Below are positions 36,827 through 49,400 of a stretch of DNA of 64,000 bases, in pieces; position 1 is the stretch's first letter, and each line of letters opens with the position of its first letter. The notes below the pieces were generated by a model. It was not told the origin of the DNA, searched no databases, and worked only from the letters and a program-made list of their open reading frames with translations. The translations under genes were made by a program, and so were the position numbers. The stretch spans positions 29,523,501 to 29,587,500 of the forward strand of contig NC_086183.1 of assembly GCF_023053635.1 (NCBI RefSeq), given 5' to 3'. The DNA comes from Elgaria multicarinata webbii. Lineage: Eukaryota; Chordata; Lepidosauria; Squamata; Anguidae.

Positions 36827-39599
36827 AAACAAGCGGGAACACTTTTTTCTCGGTAAGGGTAGCTCAACGGAGCTTGTGGAAGGTTGTTCCGTTAACCTGT
36901 ACCGATCTGGAACCAAGCGTTGTTTCTGAGGTTGCTTTTAGAACTGCTAGCTTCCTCTTACACGAGTGGCGGGTCCCACTGGTGCAATAGATCATGCAAC
37001 AGCACAGCAGCAGTATGGGATACTGCCAAGTGCATCCCCCCTCCCAAATTAACCCTCCCCTCCTGATATTGTAACTTTCCTTTTTAAAGTTGCGGCAAAG
37101 TCACGGCCTATTTCAGTTACTTTCTGTATTTCTCCCCCCCCCCCCCCGACTCTAAACCTTTTGGTGATGCATTGAGCTAGACCTGTATATGATATTCCAA
37201 ATGTGGCCGCACTTTTAGGGTTTACATAATGGCAGGCGCATCCTGGCTGTGTGTAAAGTTATGGGCCGGGGAGGGGAGGTTAGCTGTTGTTTTCTCTTTA
37301 GTGACGTCCCACAGCCACGAAACGTCAGTTAATTTCATTGCAGCAGCTGCTCAAGCTGTGCCGAAGAGATTTTACAGCTCGAGAGAATGCGTTTGAGAGG
37401 GCTTGGTGGTGCCTATGCAACTCCAATATTCTAAAACCTGCGCCCGGTATTCTTAGCTTGCATAGCAGTCCTGCAAAGAGATCTGGCTATAGATTTTTGG
37501 GAGGTGGAAGCAGGGACATGCCTGCCTCCGGCACTTCAAAACCAAACTCATCCAGGGATTAAAATCGCTGCCTCATCCATGATGCCGGGGCCTTTCGCTT
37601 CATACTGAAGAGCAGGGAATTCTTTTTGGCGAAGTTAGTGGGTGGTCATGCTTCAGGAATGCACTTTGCGATGATTTCTCCGTTCAGGGCGTTAGGGGTG
37701 GGCTGTCTCTCCACCGTTCATGGCATCCTAAAAGTTTATCTTGGAAATGATGCATTGTGGGCACACTTCCTTTGCTGCAAAGAACGCAAGGAAAAATAAG
37801 GAAGAAAATGGCCTCAGGGCAGACTTATAATGGCCAGCCATCCCCCACACTCCCTCCTTCACTTCCCTGTGTAAACCCCACCCCCTCTTCTACCCAGGAT
37901 TATCTTTAACCAGCTTCTAATCCTAGTTTTAATCCTGGAATGTTAGAACTTGTATGACGTACACAAATTAAACACACTTGTAGGAGGAGAGACAGGATAG
38001 GCAGAGCCTTGGAACTTTGTCCTTGGCCTTTGGAATCATGCACTAACCACATCTGGAACCCCTGTAAGACTTCTGAGACTCCATCCCATGTCCAAGCATT
38101 GCTGATTCTCTCTTTGCAGCCTTAAGGACTAGAAACTTGGTTTTAAAGAGGGATTACAGCTAAGAATCTCTCTGTGCAGACTAGTCTCTCTTTCTTGCCA
38201 GTTTCTAGCTTGGACAATTTCTGCGTCTGTTCACCCCCGATTGAAATACAAAGTAGGTTTTTGAATTTAAGAAATAAAAGAATTTTAAAGAATGCTAAGC
38301 CATAGTTTACGATGACAGCTCGCAGGGTGTCTTGCATGGGGGGAGGGCTTTTAAAGTTTATGCACCTGCATTGCCATCTGGAGACAAGATAGCAGCTTTT
38401 CTCACCCTCTTCTCCACCCCATCACCTATTTTATTTCTAAAAAAACGGGAGTGGGGAGGTTGAAAACCGAAGGATGTCGAGTCCCTCAATTTTGGGTGGA
38501 ACATGGGCCTTGAGGTCCCTGAGCTGTGGGAAAGGGCCGGGGATCAGTGCCAGAGCACCTGTTTTGATGGGGAAAGAGCCCTCCCTGCCTGAGTTCCCCA
38601 GACAGGAGACAATGCAAGGCTAGAAGGTCAAGTAGTTTGACTTGGCGTTAAGGCAGCTCCCTTCCTATTTTCTGAAAACCTCAAAGGGCAAAAGCAAGGC
38701 TGGCAGAAACCCTCGTCTATAGGGATCTTCAGAGAGTGGAATTCCAAAGGGCATTTAGTGCAAGCAGCAAACAGGGTCTGCCATCACTAAACGCAGCAGT
38801 AGCCATTGGGCTAAAGTGTGGCTTGATGACGCCCTCCTGGCTTGGGATAGATCTGTTTCCAATCTACAGAGCAGTCTTTTGGCAGGGTGTCTCCCAAGTT
38901 TCCCCGGAGCAGGTCTCTGCTGTCGCAGAAAACACACCAGGGTGTGCCCGTTGGCCGCTCCAGGGCGAGCTCTGTTCTGCGCCGCCGAGGGGGGAAACAT
39001 CTGGAACCAACCAGATGTCAACAGCTGTCCGCACCGCCTTGGGTTGGAAATGGCATTTTCCATTGTGTGGCTGAAGCCCTTAAAGGAGCCGGAGGGGGCA
39101 GAAGGAAAGCGGATGGTCCAGCCACGAAAGAAATGCACACACACACACACACCGCTGCCCACCCCCCTGAGTGCCCCCAGATAACCCAGACTCCTCGGCT
39201 GCAATTTCATATCCTTAACAAGGCCCCGGAGCGGCGTTAGGACAGCGGTTGTTTTCTTGACCTCAAGTACTTTGACGATTCAGGACAAGATCCCGGGGCT
39301 GAGCATGCAAAAGATGGAGGAGGTTCTGCTCTGCTGGTGCTGTCCCGTAGCTTTTTATAGCAGTGTCGAAAAGGGAGTTTTTGGCAGGTGCGGCTTTTCT
39401 CGCTCCAGCAGGGCCTGCCAAAAATCCCCCTTTTCGACCCAATCGGTCACCCTAGCAACAGCACAAATAACCACTACACGAAGTTTCCCCGGGGGCATTC
39501 TCTTTTCCAGCAAGGCAAACTTACTAACTCTCTCTTTGTCTGTTAGGAGAAAGCGAATTGGGAATTAATTCGAACCTAAGTTCCTAGAGCAGCCTTCCC
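36827..39599. other. Intergenic DNA without recognised genes
   Basis: Largely unique-looking. Open frames lack recognisable domains. Poly-C at about 37133-37147 and a short (CA)n at about 39136-39152. Confidence 0.4.
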
Positions 39600-39717
39600 C
39601 AATCCGGTGCCCTCCAGATGTGTTGGACTGCAATGCCCATCATTCCCAGCCAGCTGGCTGGGAATGATGGGCATTGCAGTCCAACACATCTGGAGGGCAC
39701 CGGGTTGGGGAAGGCTG
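39600..39717. mobile_element. hAT-type hairpin MITE
   Basis: A 118-bp near-perfect hairpin with CAGCCTTCCCC...GGGGAAGGCTG ends. The flanks TCCTAGAG (39592-39599) and TTCTAGAG (39721-39728) are near-matching, with three extra bases on the right, so the target duplication is probable but not clean. Confidence 0.85.
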
Positions 39718-40489
39718 CTCTTCTAGAGCCCATAATGGGCTTGAAAGATGTTCCATCCATGTGTTTGCTATTTCCGAGAGGAGGAAATAGTTTAGCCGTG
39801 ATCCAGCAAAAGATGAAAACGCTGGTCGGAGCCGCCTCCCCACAGGCACGCTCAGAAATTTTTTGCCGGTGCGTCCCTTGGGAAATGATTCATCACCGTG
39901 ACAGTCCCATTTCTTGAGAGATTGCAACTGGATGTTCCGTCGAGCGTGACACTTTTCCCTTTAGGAGATGCAAGCTAGCCTTGGTTTCAGGCCAACATTT
40001 GAAGCAGGGTTTGATTTTTTTAAGTTCATTGCCCTGGAAAGAGGCAGCAAACTCCACGCGGAGTTGAAATCCTTGGTGTGTCCAGACACAGAAATGTTTC
40101 TAGGGCAGAGGGTGTGGCTTCCAAGCAGGAATGAATACCAGTGGCTAGGAATGATGGGTCATATAGTCCAGCACATTCGATTGAAGAAGGGTGATTTGGC
40201 TGTGAAGCCCTCTCACTGTCGCAAACTCTGGTTTTTGCACTGCAAACCAGGTTTGCCTTAGCAAGTGGACTCACAGAACATGCTCCAGACTCCTAGGCCT
40301 TGAGGAGGGTGAAAGTGCAGTGATTTCATGTATTTATTACCATTGGAGAAGTGGTTTTTGCCATGTTCAATGCATTGTCAGCCATTCAAATATGCAAATA
40401 TATACATTAGAATTTCAACTGCCCAGATACTCATTCGGAACTGCTGCTTTTGCTTGAGGAATAAAGTTAGACATCCCCCTTTTTCTTTT

Positions 40490-41095
40490 CTTTTCTTGTA
40501 TTTATTTTATTTAATTTTATTTATTACATTTCTATACCGCCCAATAGCCGGAGCTCTCTGGGCGGTTCACAAAAATTAAAAACATTCAAAGTATAAAACA
40601 CCAGAATAAAACCATACTATAAAATACAATATAAAAGCTCAACCAGATAAAAACAGCAGCAATGCAAAATTACAAATTTAAAACGCCAAGTTAAAATTGA
40701 TTTATAGACTGTTAAAATGCTGGGAGAATAAAAAGGTCTTCAGCTGGTGTCTAAAAGCATATAATGTAGGTGCCAAGCGAACCTCCTTAGGGAGCTCATT
40801 CCACAGCCGGGGTGCCACAGCAGAGAAGGCCCTACTCCTAGTAGCCTCCTGCCTCACTTCCTTTGGCATGGGCTCGCAGAGAAGGACCCCTGAGGATGAC
40901 CTTAGGGTCCAAGCAGGTACATATGGGAGGAGGCGTTCCTTCAGATAGCCTGGCCCCAAGCCATTTAGGGCTTTACATGTTAATACCAGCACTTTGAATC
41001 GGGCCCGGACCTGGACTGGCAGCCAATGAAGCTGGAAAAGGACTGGCGTGATGTGGTCTCGTCAGCCAGTCCCTGTTAGTAACCGTGCTGCCCTG
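40490..41095 (-). repeat. L2-type LINE, 3' end with ORF2 C-terminus
   Basis: The antisense frame 40702-40992 reads LVLTCKALNGLGPGYLKERLLPYVPAWTLRSS...SAVAPRLWNELPKEVR, an L2 ORF2 C-terminus. The tail block TATACCGCCCAATAGCCGGAG and the A-rich UTR lie at the + strand left end. Confidence 0.9.
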
Positions 41096-41099
41096 TTTT

Positions 41100-41240
41100 G
41101 TACCAGTTGAATAACCTCCTTAGGGAGCTCATTCCACAGCCGGGATGCCACAGCAGAGAAGGCCCTACTCCTGGTAGCCTCCTGCCTCACTTCCTTTGGC
41201 AGGGGCTCGCGGAGAAGGACCCCTGAGGATGATCTTGTAG
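41100..41240 (-). repeat. Second L2 fragment, near-copy of 40780-40890
   Basis: Repeats the TTAGGGAGCTCATTCCACAG to GACCCCTGAGGATGA segment of the neighbouring L2 at high identity. It could be a local duplication or a second insertion. Confidence 0.75.
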
Positions 41241-41479
41241 AGAAGAAGCAGAGGGCTGGGGGGAATCCTGAAACATGGATTTTGAAACATATTCCCCAAC
41301 GCAGCTCCAATGCTGAAGGATCACCACCAGGTGGTGCTCCAGGAATCGTGGAAATCAGCTTGCCCAGTTCTTGAGAAGAAGGAACGCTGTGGAGGAATCA
41401 ACCACAGGGCAGCCCAGAATTGTCGAAATGCTTAAGGAGTTCCCTGTAGTGCAGGAGTGGGTAAGCGGTGGCCTTCAGC

Positions 41480-41565
41480 GCCCACCAGCCTTAGCTGGCG
41501 TGACCAATGGTTGGGGATGATGGGAGTTGTAAGTCCAAACCTCTGGAGGACTACCTCTGCTTTAG
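41480..41565. repeat. hAT-type MITE fragment (diverged)
   Basis: GGGGATGATGGGAGTTGTAAGTCCAAAC resembles the right arm of the hairpin family. Confidence 0.5.
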
Positions 41566-42059
41566 CATCTTGAGGCCAGGTGAGAACGTGGGAGCAAGTG
41601 CCACCTTAGCGGCGCAAGCCACGCATCCATAATGTAGAATCAAAGAAAGTTGCTTTTCCCCTTCCTCTTTAGAAAGATTATTTGGTCATATGCAATTTCA
41701 TGCAGATTTAAACAGTTAATCAGCTGAAACTCATACAAAGAATCGACGAGGTCTCCTTTGATCGGGTTGCAGCTGTCAAAGCAACACATGCTGTTCTGAA
41801 ACAGACTTCTTACCTCCTCTTCCAAAACTGTTCTCTTCCAGTGCCAGGAGGTGGTTCCGCTACAGTCCCCGTAAATGCCGGAACCTAGAAATGCCTCTTG
41901 GAACCCATGCCAAGTTCCTGGATTTCTCCGTGGTAAGTGGCCACTTCAGAACCACCCAAACAGAAATGCATCACTCAAAAAGAGGACGAAAGACGGCAGA
42001 ATTTATATGTATAGATGCAAATTTAGAAAGAATTACTGGAATTTAAATAGAAAAACAAC

Positions 42060-42425
42060 GGGGCTGTTCACACCACACACTAAGCCATACTCCGTGGTTG
42101 AGCGTGGGTTGTTGTTGAACCATGGGTTGTTTGCTGAACCGAGGGTTAGCATGTTGTCTGAACCCAGGATGTTTTCTGCAGGCTGGCTTGTACATTTTGC
42201 TGTGTGGCCTGTTAACAACCCTGAATAACCCACCAGCAAACCATGGGTTCTCAAGGGGGCTTGTTGGAGAAAAAGAAGCCATGCAGCACGGTTCAGAAGC
42301 CAACTGGCAGAAGATGTCCTGGGTTCAGACAAGACGCTAATATGTGGTTCACCAAACAAGCCATGATTCAACAACAACCCACACTCAATGACTGGGTGTG
42401 GATTAGCGTGTTGTGCGAACCCAGT
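42060..42425. mobile_element. Foldback element with GGGCTGTTCACAC ends
   Basis: The left arm (GGGCTGTTCACACCACACAC, GGGTTGTTGTTGAACCATGG) pairs with the right arm (ATTCAACAACAACCCACAC, GTTGTGCGAACCCAG). No open frame of transposase type. Medium divergence between arms. Confidence 0.7.
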
Positions 42426-43049
42426 CAATACATCTCACCAAAGAGGGGAAGACTGACCAGGTGAACTGTGTGTCTCCTGCTCAGTCAGCTGTCCAGGTGC
42501 TAACTCTTGGTGAGCAATTCCCAGCCCCTGTTGCTGCCCTCTCTTTTTAGGAGTTCTTTATCTTTCCACTGGCCTTGGAACGGACAACGCTTCAAATAGA
42601 GGACTCTTCAAACAGAGGACTGCCCACTGACAGCTCTTCAAATGGTGGGATGTTTTCTGTAATGAAGAACACATGGCCACTCTAATCTATCAGCAGACCT
42701 CAAAATCTTCTGAAATGCCCCTTTCACCCACCTCCAGTTCTTTGATTTCCCCATTGGCAGGGGAGGATGCACCGTTATCTTTGCTGCCTCAAGAAAACTC
42801 TGTGTCCCAGGCAGAGGAGGATCCAGCTCTCAGGGTCACGCTATCAGCTCCATTCACACTCCCTCAGGACAAGGCAGGGGCTGTTTCCTGAAGGAGGCAA
42901 ACGGGCCAAGATGTGGGACCAGACAGAGAGCCTCTTAGCACCTTCCTGTGGGTTTAAAAGGAAAGAGAGCCACTGGAAGGGTGTGGAGGGGGAAGAGAAG
43001 AGTTTTTTTTATTGCCAGTCCTCAGCATATACTCCAGGCATACCTTTAG

Positions 43050-43336
43050 CAGATGTGAGTACCCAGCATACATGGGAACAGAATGGGTGTTCTCCAGTTG
43101 TTTGTCAAAGCAATTTTAGGATTGCTGATTAGCTAGGATGAAAAAATGCTGGGTACCCAGCATACATGTGGACAGAACAAATGTTCTCCAGTTGTTTATC
43201 AAAGGAATTATAGTGTTGCTGATCAGCTAGGATAGAAAAATGCTGGGTACCCAGCATAAATGTGGACAGAATAGGTGTTCTCCAGTTGTTTGTCAAAGCA
43301 ATCATAGGATTGCTGACTAGCTAGGACTGGAAAAAA
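43050..43336. repeat. 94-bp tandem repeat, 3 copies
   Basis: ACCCAGCATA recurs at 43061, 43155 and 43249, a 94-bp period. Each unit holds GTTCTCCAGTTGTTT and GATTGCTGA-like blocks. Identity is moderate, and copies are separated by no spacer. Confidence 0.88.
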
Positions 43337-45340
43337 AATGTTGTTGTAATTGGGATTTTTATCCCACTTTTCCTTTATCCTGGGTACCCCATGTTTTCCC
43401 AAGGTGGCTGAGGAGCTGTTGTGTGTGCTTGGTTAAATTCAGTCTCACGCGGCTAGTCAATTTGCACACATTTATTTCATTCATATCTGCAGATAGGAGA
43501 GGGCTCTCTTGAAAAGATGTGGGAACCTCAACACCCCTTCCACCCAAGTAGACCCGTAGCAATTTGCTGTCCACACATAACCCGTTTTCTACTAGGGGGG
43601 AGCGGTGATAGCCCGAAAGGTTCTAGCGCGCGATGGAGGAATGTATAAGTTCCAAGTTGGACTCAGGGTTTGTTGGTGGTGGGGGCACGTTTGTTCTTTT
43701 TCCAATTTTATGTCCAGTAAACACAATTAGGCCTTGGCGGCAACTTCTGTCATGCAAACATGCGTCGCCCCCACGGGACAGCTGGAATCTGAAGTATGGG
43801 GTCGGTCTCCTTTTGCAGGGTTTATCGCCTCTTTTCTACACGTTCTCCTCCAATGAAAACAACAAGGAGTCGGGTGGCACCTTAAAGGCAAACACATTTG
43901 GCAAATTTTGTGGACTTATAGTCTGCTCCACCAGTAGACGATGGCCCACGAAAGTTTATGTCAAAAATAAATTTGTCCTTAAGATACTGCAGGACTTGTT
44001 TTGGGGGCAATAGATTGTCACAGTGGCCTGTCTGGGAATTCATCCACTGAAGGACATGAAGGGAATCAGAGTCAACAGCTACCATTGTGATTGCTGGGAA
44101 ACTTAAACTGCGTATCTCAGTATGACCCCGCTAATCCTGATATGAAGGCCAGGCCCTTCCCAGACTCTCTGATCGGAATCGGGCTGGCTTCATTGGAGCC
44201 GATGGCTTTGCCACACCTGTAGGACCCAAAGCCGATTGGACGGGGTCCTAGAAGTAAGGCACAGCCTGCTCACAGCTGATTGGAGGAGCACAGTAGCGTG
44301 ATAGAAGTGTGGGGGTTATGGGACTGGTGACAGGAAACGTCTCTACGTACATTGGAAAAGTATTTATTATTCTTGTTTTCTTCTGTCCTGGTCAGTGTAG
44401 TCTTAAATGCTAGCAAGTTTTTTTTTTTTTTTAACTAAGTGATTTATCTGCCGTTGAAGTAACCTTTGCAAGAGCTGAGCTGCCACATTTTGTAAGCCAG
44501 GAATCAAGATAAGCTGTGCAAGAGGTCAGCTGCAAGCAGAGTTAGGTTCTATAAAGAAAGTTTCCAGGGTTGCCTGGAGACCCTATTCTAAAAGGCCTCT
44601 GAAATGACTATTGTTGCTGTAAAATACTCTCTTTATATACTATGAGATATTCTGCAAGACCTTCACATGTTCCAGGACTTGAACTTTGCTATACAAAGCA
44701 ATTTCTGAGAATAAGCTGTGTCAATTTTATCTCTGGCTGCAAGTCAATTGAGATTAAACTTTCCAGACACAGCAGGATTGAAAATGAAGAACTATGGTTT
44801 TTAATTTTTTTTTTATTAAAAAAAAGGTATTATGAAATGTCTTTGTTGTATATTTAAGAGACAGATCTAAATTAAAGTATTAATATATTGGAAATTGGTT
44901 TCAGCAGTGTCAGTTTCAACATGAAATAAAGAAGTGGGCACAAGGGGACTGTAACTAATTATTGTTGCTCTGGAAAAACAGCTACAGCCAACAACTGAGA
45001 AACCTTGGAATCTCTGCCTTGCTGACAATATTCCCATTGTGCAGATAAGACAACTGAGGCAAAGACGTCACGACTTGTCCAAGGCCACTGAATGTTTGTG
45101 GCTGGCCGTGTCTTTGAAAGCCAGATTCTTCTCAAACTGGCTAGGGAGGTTTCCTCTGAACCCCACCAAGTCTTCTACAGGTATGCTACAACCAGGGACA
45201 GATTCATATTATGTGAACTATGGGATTGGCCTAAGAATGGGGCGGCCTTCTCTGTGTTGGCACCCTCCAGCTTGTCATACAGCAGAGGAAGGCCAGGCAA
45301 ACTACACTTGTCCAAAGTGGAGGCTTTTGGCTCCGGTGTC
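43337..45340. other. Intergenic DNA, few features
   Basis: 43858-43995 resembles a dispersed repeat with GGTGGCACCTTAAAGGC, whose other copy is near 47515-47600. The rest is AT-rich unique sequence. Confidence 0.4.
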
Positions 45341-45344
45341 AATG

Positions 45345-45540
45345 GGGCGGGGAATCCATTCCAGGTTTCTGCCAGAACTCTGAAGGACCTCTCCAAGGTA
45401 CTCCAATGTCCATGGGGTAGTGAACCCGCTCCAGGTTTCACTCAGAACCAGTCAGAACTCTAAAGGAGCTATTCAAGGGGCTTCTGTACCTTGGAAAGCT
45501 CCTTTAGAGTTCTGGCTGAAACCTGGAGCGGATTCACCGT
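45345..45540. mobile_element. Foldback element
   Basis: CCAGGTTTCTGCCAGAACTCTGAAGGA on the left pairs with TCCTTTAGAGTTCTGGCTGAAACCTGG on the right. The middle contains a third partial copy (CCAGGTTTCACTCAGAACC). Non-coding. Confidence 0.65.
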
Positions 45541-46796
45541 TCCACTGGCATCGGAGCCACGGGCCTCCGCTGCTTGCCCATGCTCCTACTTTATCAGAAC
45601 TTCTTGTGTCTGTAGTGATCACCCTGAAGAGGGAAGCAGAAAGAGGGACACAAATGCACCCCAAAATAAATGGGGGGGCTGGAATTAAAGTGGGTCTCAC
45701 GTCGCTTCTTAAGAGTTTAAAGGTGGTTGCAGAACCTGAAAAAGTTCTGAGTGGTAGTGTGATGCCCGAAGATGTTTTGTGCTAGGAAACCTATTCCCCC
45801 CACCCTGTGGCACGCTCCATCCCCTTCTGCAGACAGAGTGAAAGTGAGGATCTGTCTCCAGTGAAATTAATTTAATCCACTGAAATCAAGCTAACGTTTG
45901 CATCCCCCGTTAGGTATTAGTCAGGGTCAGAGGCAGCCTGCCACCGAAAACCAGAGCAAAAGCAAGCGAGGTCCGCTCCCGGATCACCCGCTGTGAGAAA
46001 CAGGAAGCTGGACTAGACAGACCTTTTCAGAAGCGACACTTCCCCACCCGAATCTTTAACCGCTCTACCAGTTCTGGCGGTTTTGTTGTGAAGTGCGCTA
46101 GAGTTAGTTTTACAGCGCCAAAGTGCACTGGCGTTCACAGAGGTGTGATTTCTTTTCTTTCTTTTTTTTCAAAAAAGGGAGGTATTACTTCCCTTTTTTG
46201 CTCTACCGTTAAAAAGAAGAAAGGCGACTCCTAATTGTGTATATGAACTCAAAAAAATGGCAGAGAAAGGTGTATGTGCGGTAGGAGGAATCCTGGATTG
46301 CTGTTCAGGTGTTTCTGGATTAATCCAGGCCTTTCCGTTACCAGTAACAGGCCATGTCCTCTAAGGATCCATCAACGGCCACTGCACTCGTCCCTTTGGA
46401 AAGAAACCGGACTCCAAATTCTGGTCTGCTGTATGTCACTGCCTTTGCCCAGAGCTGCTGTTTTCTTAACCTAGCTCACCTCCCTTCATCCTGTCACTGT
46501 AGACTGATGCCAAAAGCTCGTGTAAGAGGCAGGGGGAAGGAGAAGAATCAGAGCGCCTTGAATCTGTCTGCAGTTCTGGGTGGACGGAGTTTTGTCTATG
46601 GCTAGAAAGGGGTAATGCACCACGACATGGGTATAAGACCGGCAACAAAATGTTGCAGCGTGAAGTGCTTTGTTCAGGAGTCTGGCCGCTCCATTCCCTC
46701 CCTTGCTCTTGTGTGTGTGGGTGCCATTTTGGCTACGAAACAAAGGCACTCACAGCCTGAGTATCAGAAACATGAGGAGACACCCTGGTCCATCTG

Positions 46797-46976
46797 GGTT
46801 TGCCAACTAATCATGACCCAGATTGCTCTTGCGCAGTTTGATCTGCAGAAATTAGCAGGGGAGGCTTTTCGCAGCATGGACATAAACAACCGCCATCAGC
46901 CGTCGCTTAGGTCTGCTAATCGAGCTACTGTTAAAGACACAGGAGCAGGGAGGGGCTGGTAAAAAAAAGTTGGTAA
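46797..46976. mobile_element. MITE with GGTTTGCCAACTAA ends
   Basis: Begins TGGGTTTGCCAACTAA and ends AAAAAAAGTTGGTAAT, with inner ATCTGCAGAAATTAGCAGG and AAGACACAGGAGCAGG. Related copies at 54650 and 58242. Confidence 0.55.
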
Positions 46977-47805
46977 TCTTACCTGTTTCTTGTGGGAACG
47001 AAGTAAACCGGAGGCTTTAAATAGAAAGCATCTTTTGTGAATGTTATTGGTCTTGGCGCTGTAGACCACTCCACCCAATTTTGGTCACATCCTTAAAAAA
47101 AAAAAAGTATATGCCAAGCAATAAAGAAGAGCATGTACAGAGTGCCCTTCCATCAGCATTGCACCCTGCCTCTCTCCTTTCATAGCATGTAACAGTTTCC
47201 TTGCTGGATCGATAGTAGGGCCAACTTCCAGCCAAGGAAATAAGAATTGCTTCAAGGTGGTCATGTAGGAAAAGTTGAAATAGACAAAGCAACATGGGAA
47301 ATGATGGGTCCTTTTTTTCTCTCCTATCTTTTCTCAGGCAATTGACGTGCCATTGATTATTGCAACAGGTATTTATGGTAGAACTTTGGCTGGGGGACAA
47401 AGTAATAATTTTGGTGGAGTTCTTATTCGCATGGCTGCCTAGAGGCCTCAACGCTGGCACCTCCCCTTCTTAGAAATGAAAACGATCTCACACACACGTA
47501 CGCAGCAGCGTCTTGGAAAAACAACAACGGCTCTTGTGGCACCTTAAAGATTAACAAATGGATCCTGGCAAAAGGTTTCAGGGCAGCCTGACATGCTGAA
47601 AGCAAGCAGCCCAAACTTTTCCCTCACTGCCTGGAAAAAGGGGTCACCTGCTACTTTTCTGCTTGTGGGGTTGTGTTGACTTTGGGGTGGGGAGTGCTTA
47701 CTGGATAGTTGCCACTCATTTTTAATGGGTCCCGGCTGAAGCTTTTCATGTAGTAGAAAAATAAAGTGACTGGTGTTCAGCTGCTCTTAAAGGCACAAGA
47801 GCAGG

Positions 47806-47834
47806 GGATGATGATGATGATGATGATGATGATG
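47806..47834. repeat. (GAT)n microsatellite
   Basis: About nine GAT units. Confidence 0.95.
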
Positions 47835-48439
47835 GAACCCTAATTACAAACCAATCTTTGAGTGACCCTCTGTGTCTTTAATAACATCCTGACAAGGCAG
47901 ATATGAAATAGGTGGAGATTTCCAGCCATTTTAGCGCCATGCCTTGAAAAGCTTTACCGGCCTGATGTCTGCCTGTCAGGCTGCCATTCAAAGGCTTGAC
48001 AAGAGACTATAGTTTTGGATTTTTGCAAGCTGCTCAGGAGAGTTTGCTTGAGGGTTCCTCCTTCCCGCCCCCAAGCATTAAAAACATAAGAGTAATGACT
48101 CCCTTTTCTTTACCCCCTGGATGTCTGATTATTACAGCTTATCAGGTCTGCTGCCCAGTTCCCCATTGTGGTGGGTAATGGTTAACTCTGAACCTCATAA
48201 ACACACATCATGAACCCCACCCCCAAGACACAAACAATGGGGCATTTAAAGCCACATATCTTCGTGACTTTAATTCATTAGCCAAACATACCTGAGAGGG
48301 GTGGTGTTGACCACACCGCAGGAAGAGAAAACTGGGGGGGGGGGGGAATAGTACAACCTAGTGGGAATGCGTTGCTCTGAATTTCATTCCCAGAAGGTCA
48401 TCACTAGCCATTCCAGCAAGCTGGACAGAGGAAGATGAA

Positions 48440-48688
48440 GCCAGTGTGGTGTAGTGGCTAGAGTGTCAGACTGGGAGTCGGGAGATCCGGGTTCTAGTCC
48501 CCACTCGGCCATGGAAACCCACTGGGTGACTTTGGGCCAGTCACAGACTCTCTGCCTAACCCACCTCACAGGGTTGTTGTTGTGAGGATAAAGTGGAGAG
48601 GAGGAGGATTATGTACGCCGCCTTGGGTTCCTTAAGAGGAAAAGAGGTGGGCTATAAATGCAATAATAAATAAATAAATAAATAAATG
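48440..48688 (+). repeat. tRNA-derived MIR-like SINE, well preserved
   Basis: GTGTGGTGTAGTGGCTAGAG (A box), GGGTTCTAGTCCC (B box), core, GTTGTTGTGAGGATAAAG, GCCGCCTTGGGTTCC and a (AAAT)n tail. The most complete copy of this family in the window. Confidence 0.88.
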
Positions 48689-49099
48689 GAGGGTGGGGGG
48701 ATTCCACCAGCGCTGCTAAATGATTGCTCCCACAGGTGATTCTGATGTGTTTCTGCACATGTGATTGGATCAGGGCAGCTACGCTCAGAACAGGGACTCA
48801 TGCAGAGGCATAGGAGGTGCACTCCTCTGAGAGCAGCTATCTGTAGACTTCCCTTCTCTCTAAAAGTCAGGGCAAAGAGGTGCCTTCAGTTGCAATAGAG
48901 ACAAATGTACGGCCAATCCATCTGTTGGTCTCCTCTCTATAAGGTGCCGAAGGACTTTTCTTCTCCTTCTTTAACACATGAACCACAGCTGGCCGCTCTG
49001 GGATGACCTCTCCGAAGTCTGGCGAACGATTCCGAAAAGCCTTGCGCTTAGCCAGTGTCATCTTGCCCGCACCCTGGTGCAATGTCCCCGCGCGCCTTC

Positions 49100-49367
49100 G
49101 CCTTTGGGGAATGTGGGTGCGTGTAACTTTAAGAAAAAGTCTTCCTTTCTTCTCCTCTTCTGTTCTTCTCCTCCCATTAACCCTGCTTGAGCTGGATGGA
49201 ATTTTCACACCCTTCCCTGGCTGTCTGCTCCCCTTCTCCCTCTATCCCGCCTCCTCCCAACTTGCTAATCTCCCAGGCCTTCTCTTCTAGTACCAAACAA
49301 TTTTCCAACAGTGTGTAGGAGTTGGGTGAGTCAGGGACAGAGTGAAAGGGAAGGGACTTTTCTCCCA

Positions 49368-49400
<33 letters not shown>

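Noticed and set aside
42673-43132. Possible fragment of a retroelement or gene (Ser/Pro/Glu-rich frames)
   Set aside because: No motif could be matched, and no terminal repeats or protein domains were found.
37000-48000. A further host gene between CLPTM1 and AXL
   Set aside because: All frames checked by eye lack conserved motifs and exon-like splice contexts; the spacer is repeats plus unique DNA.
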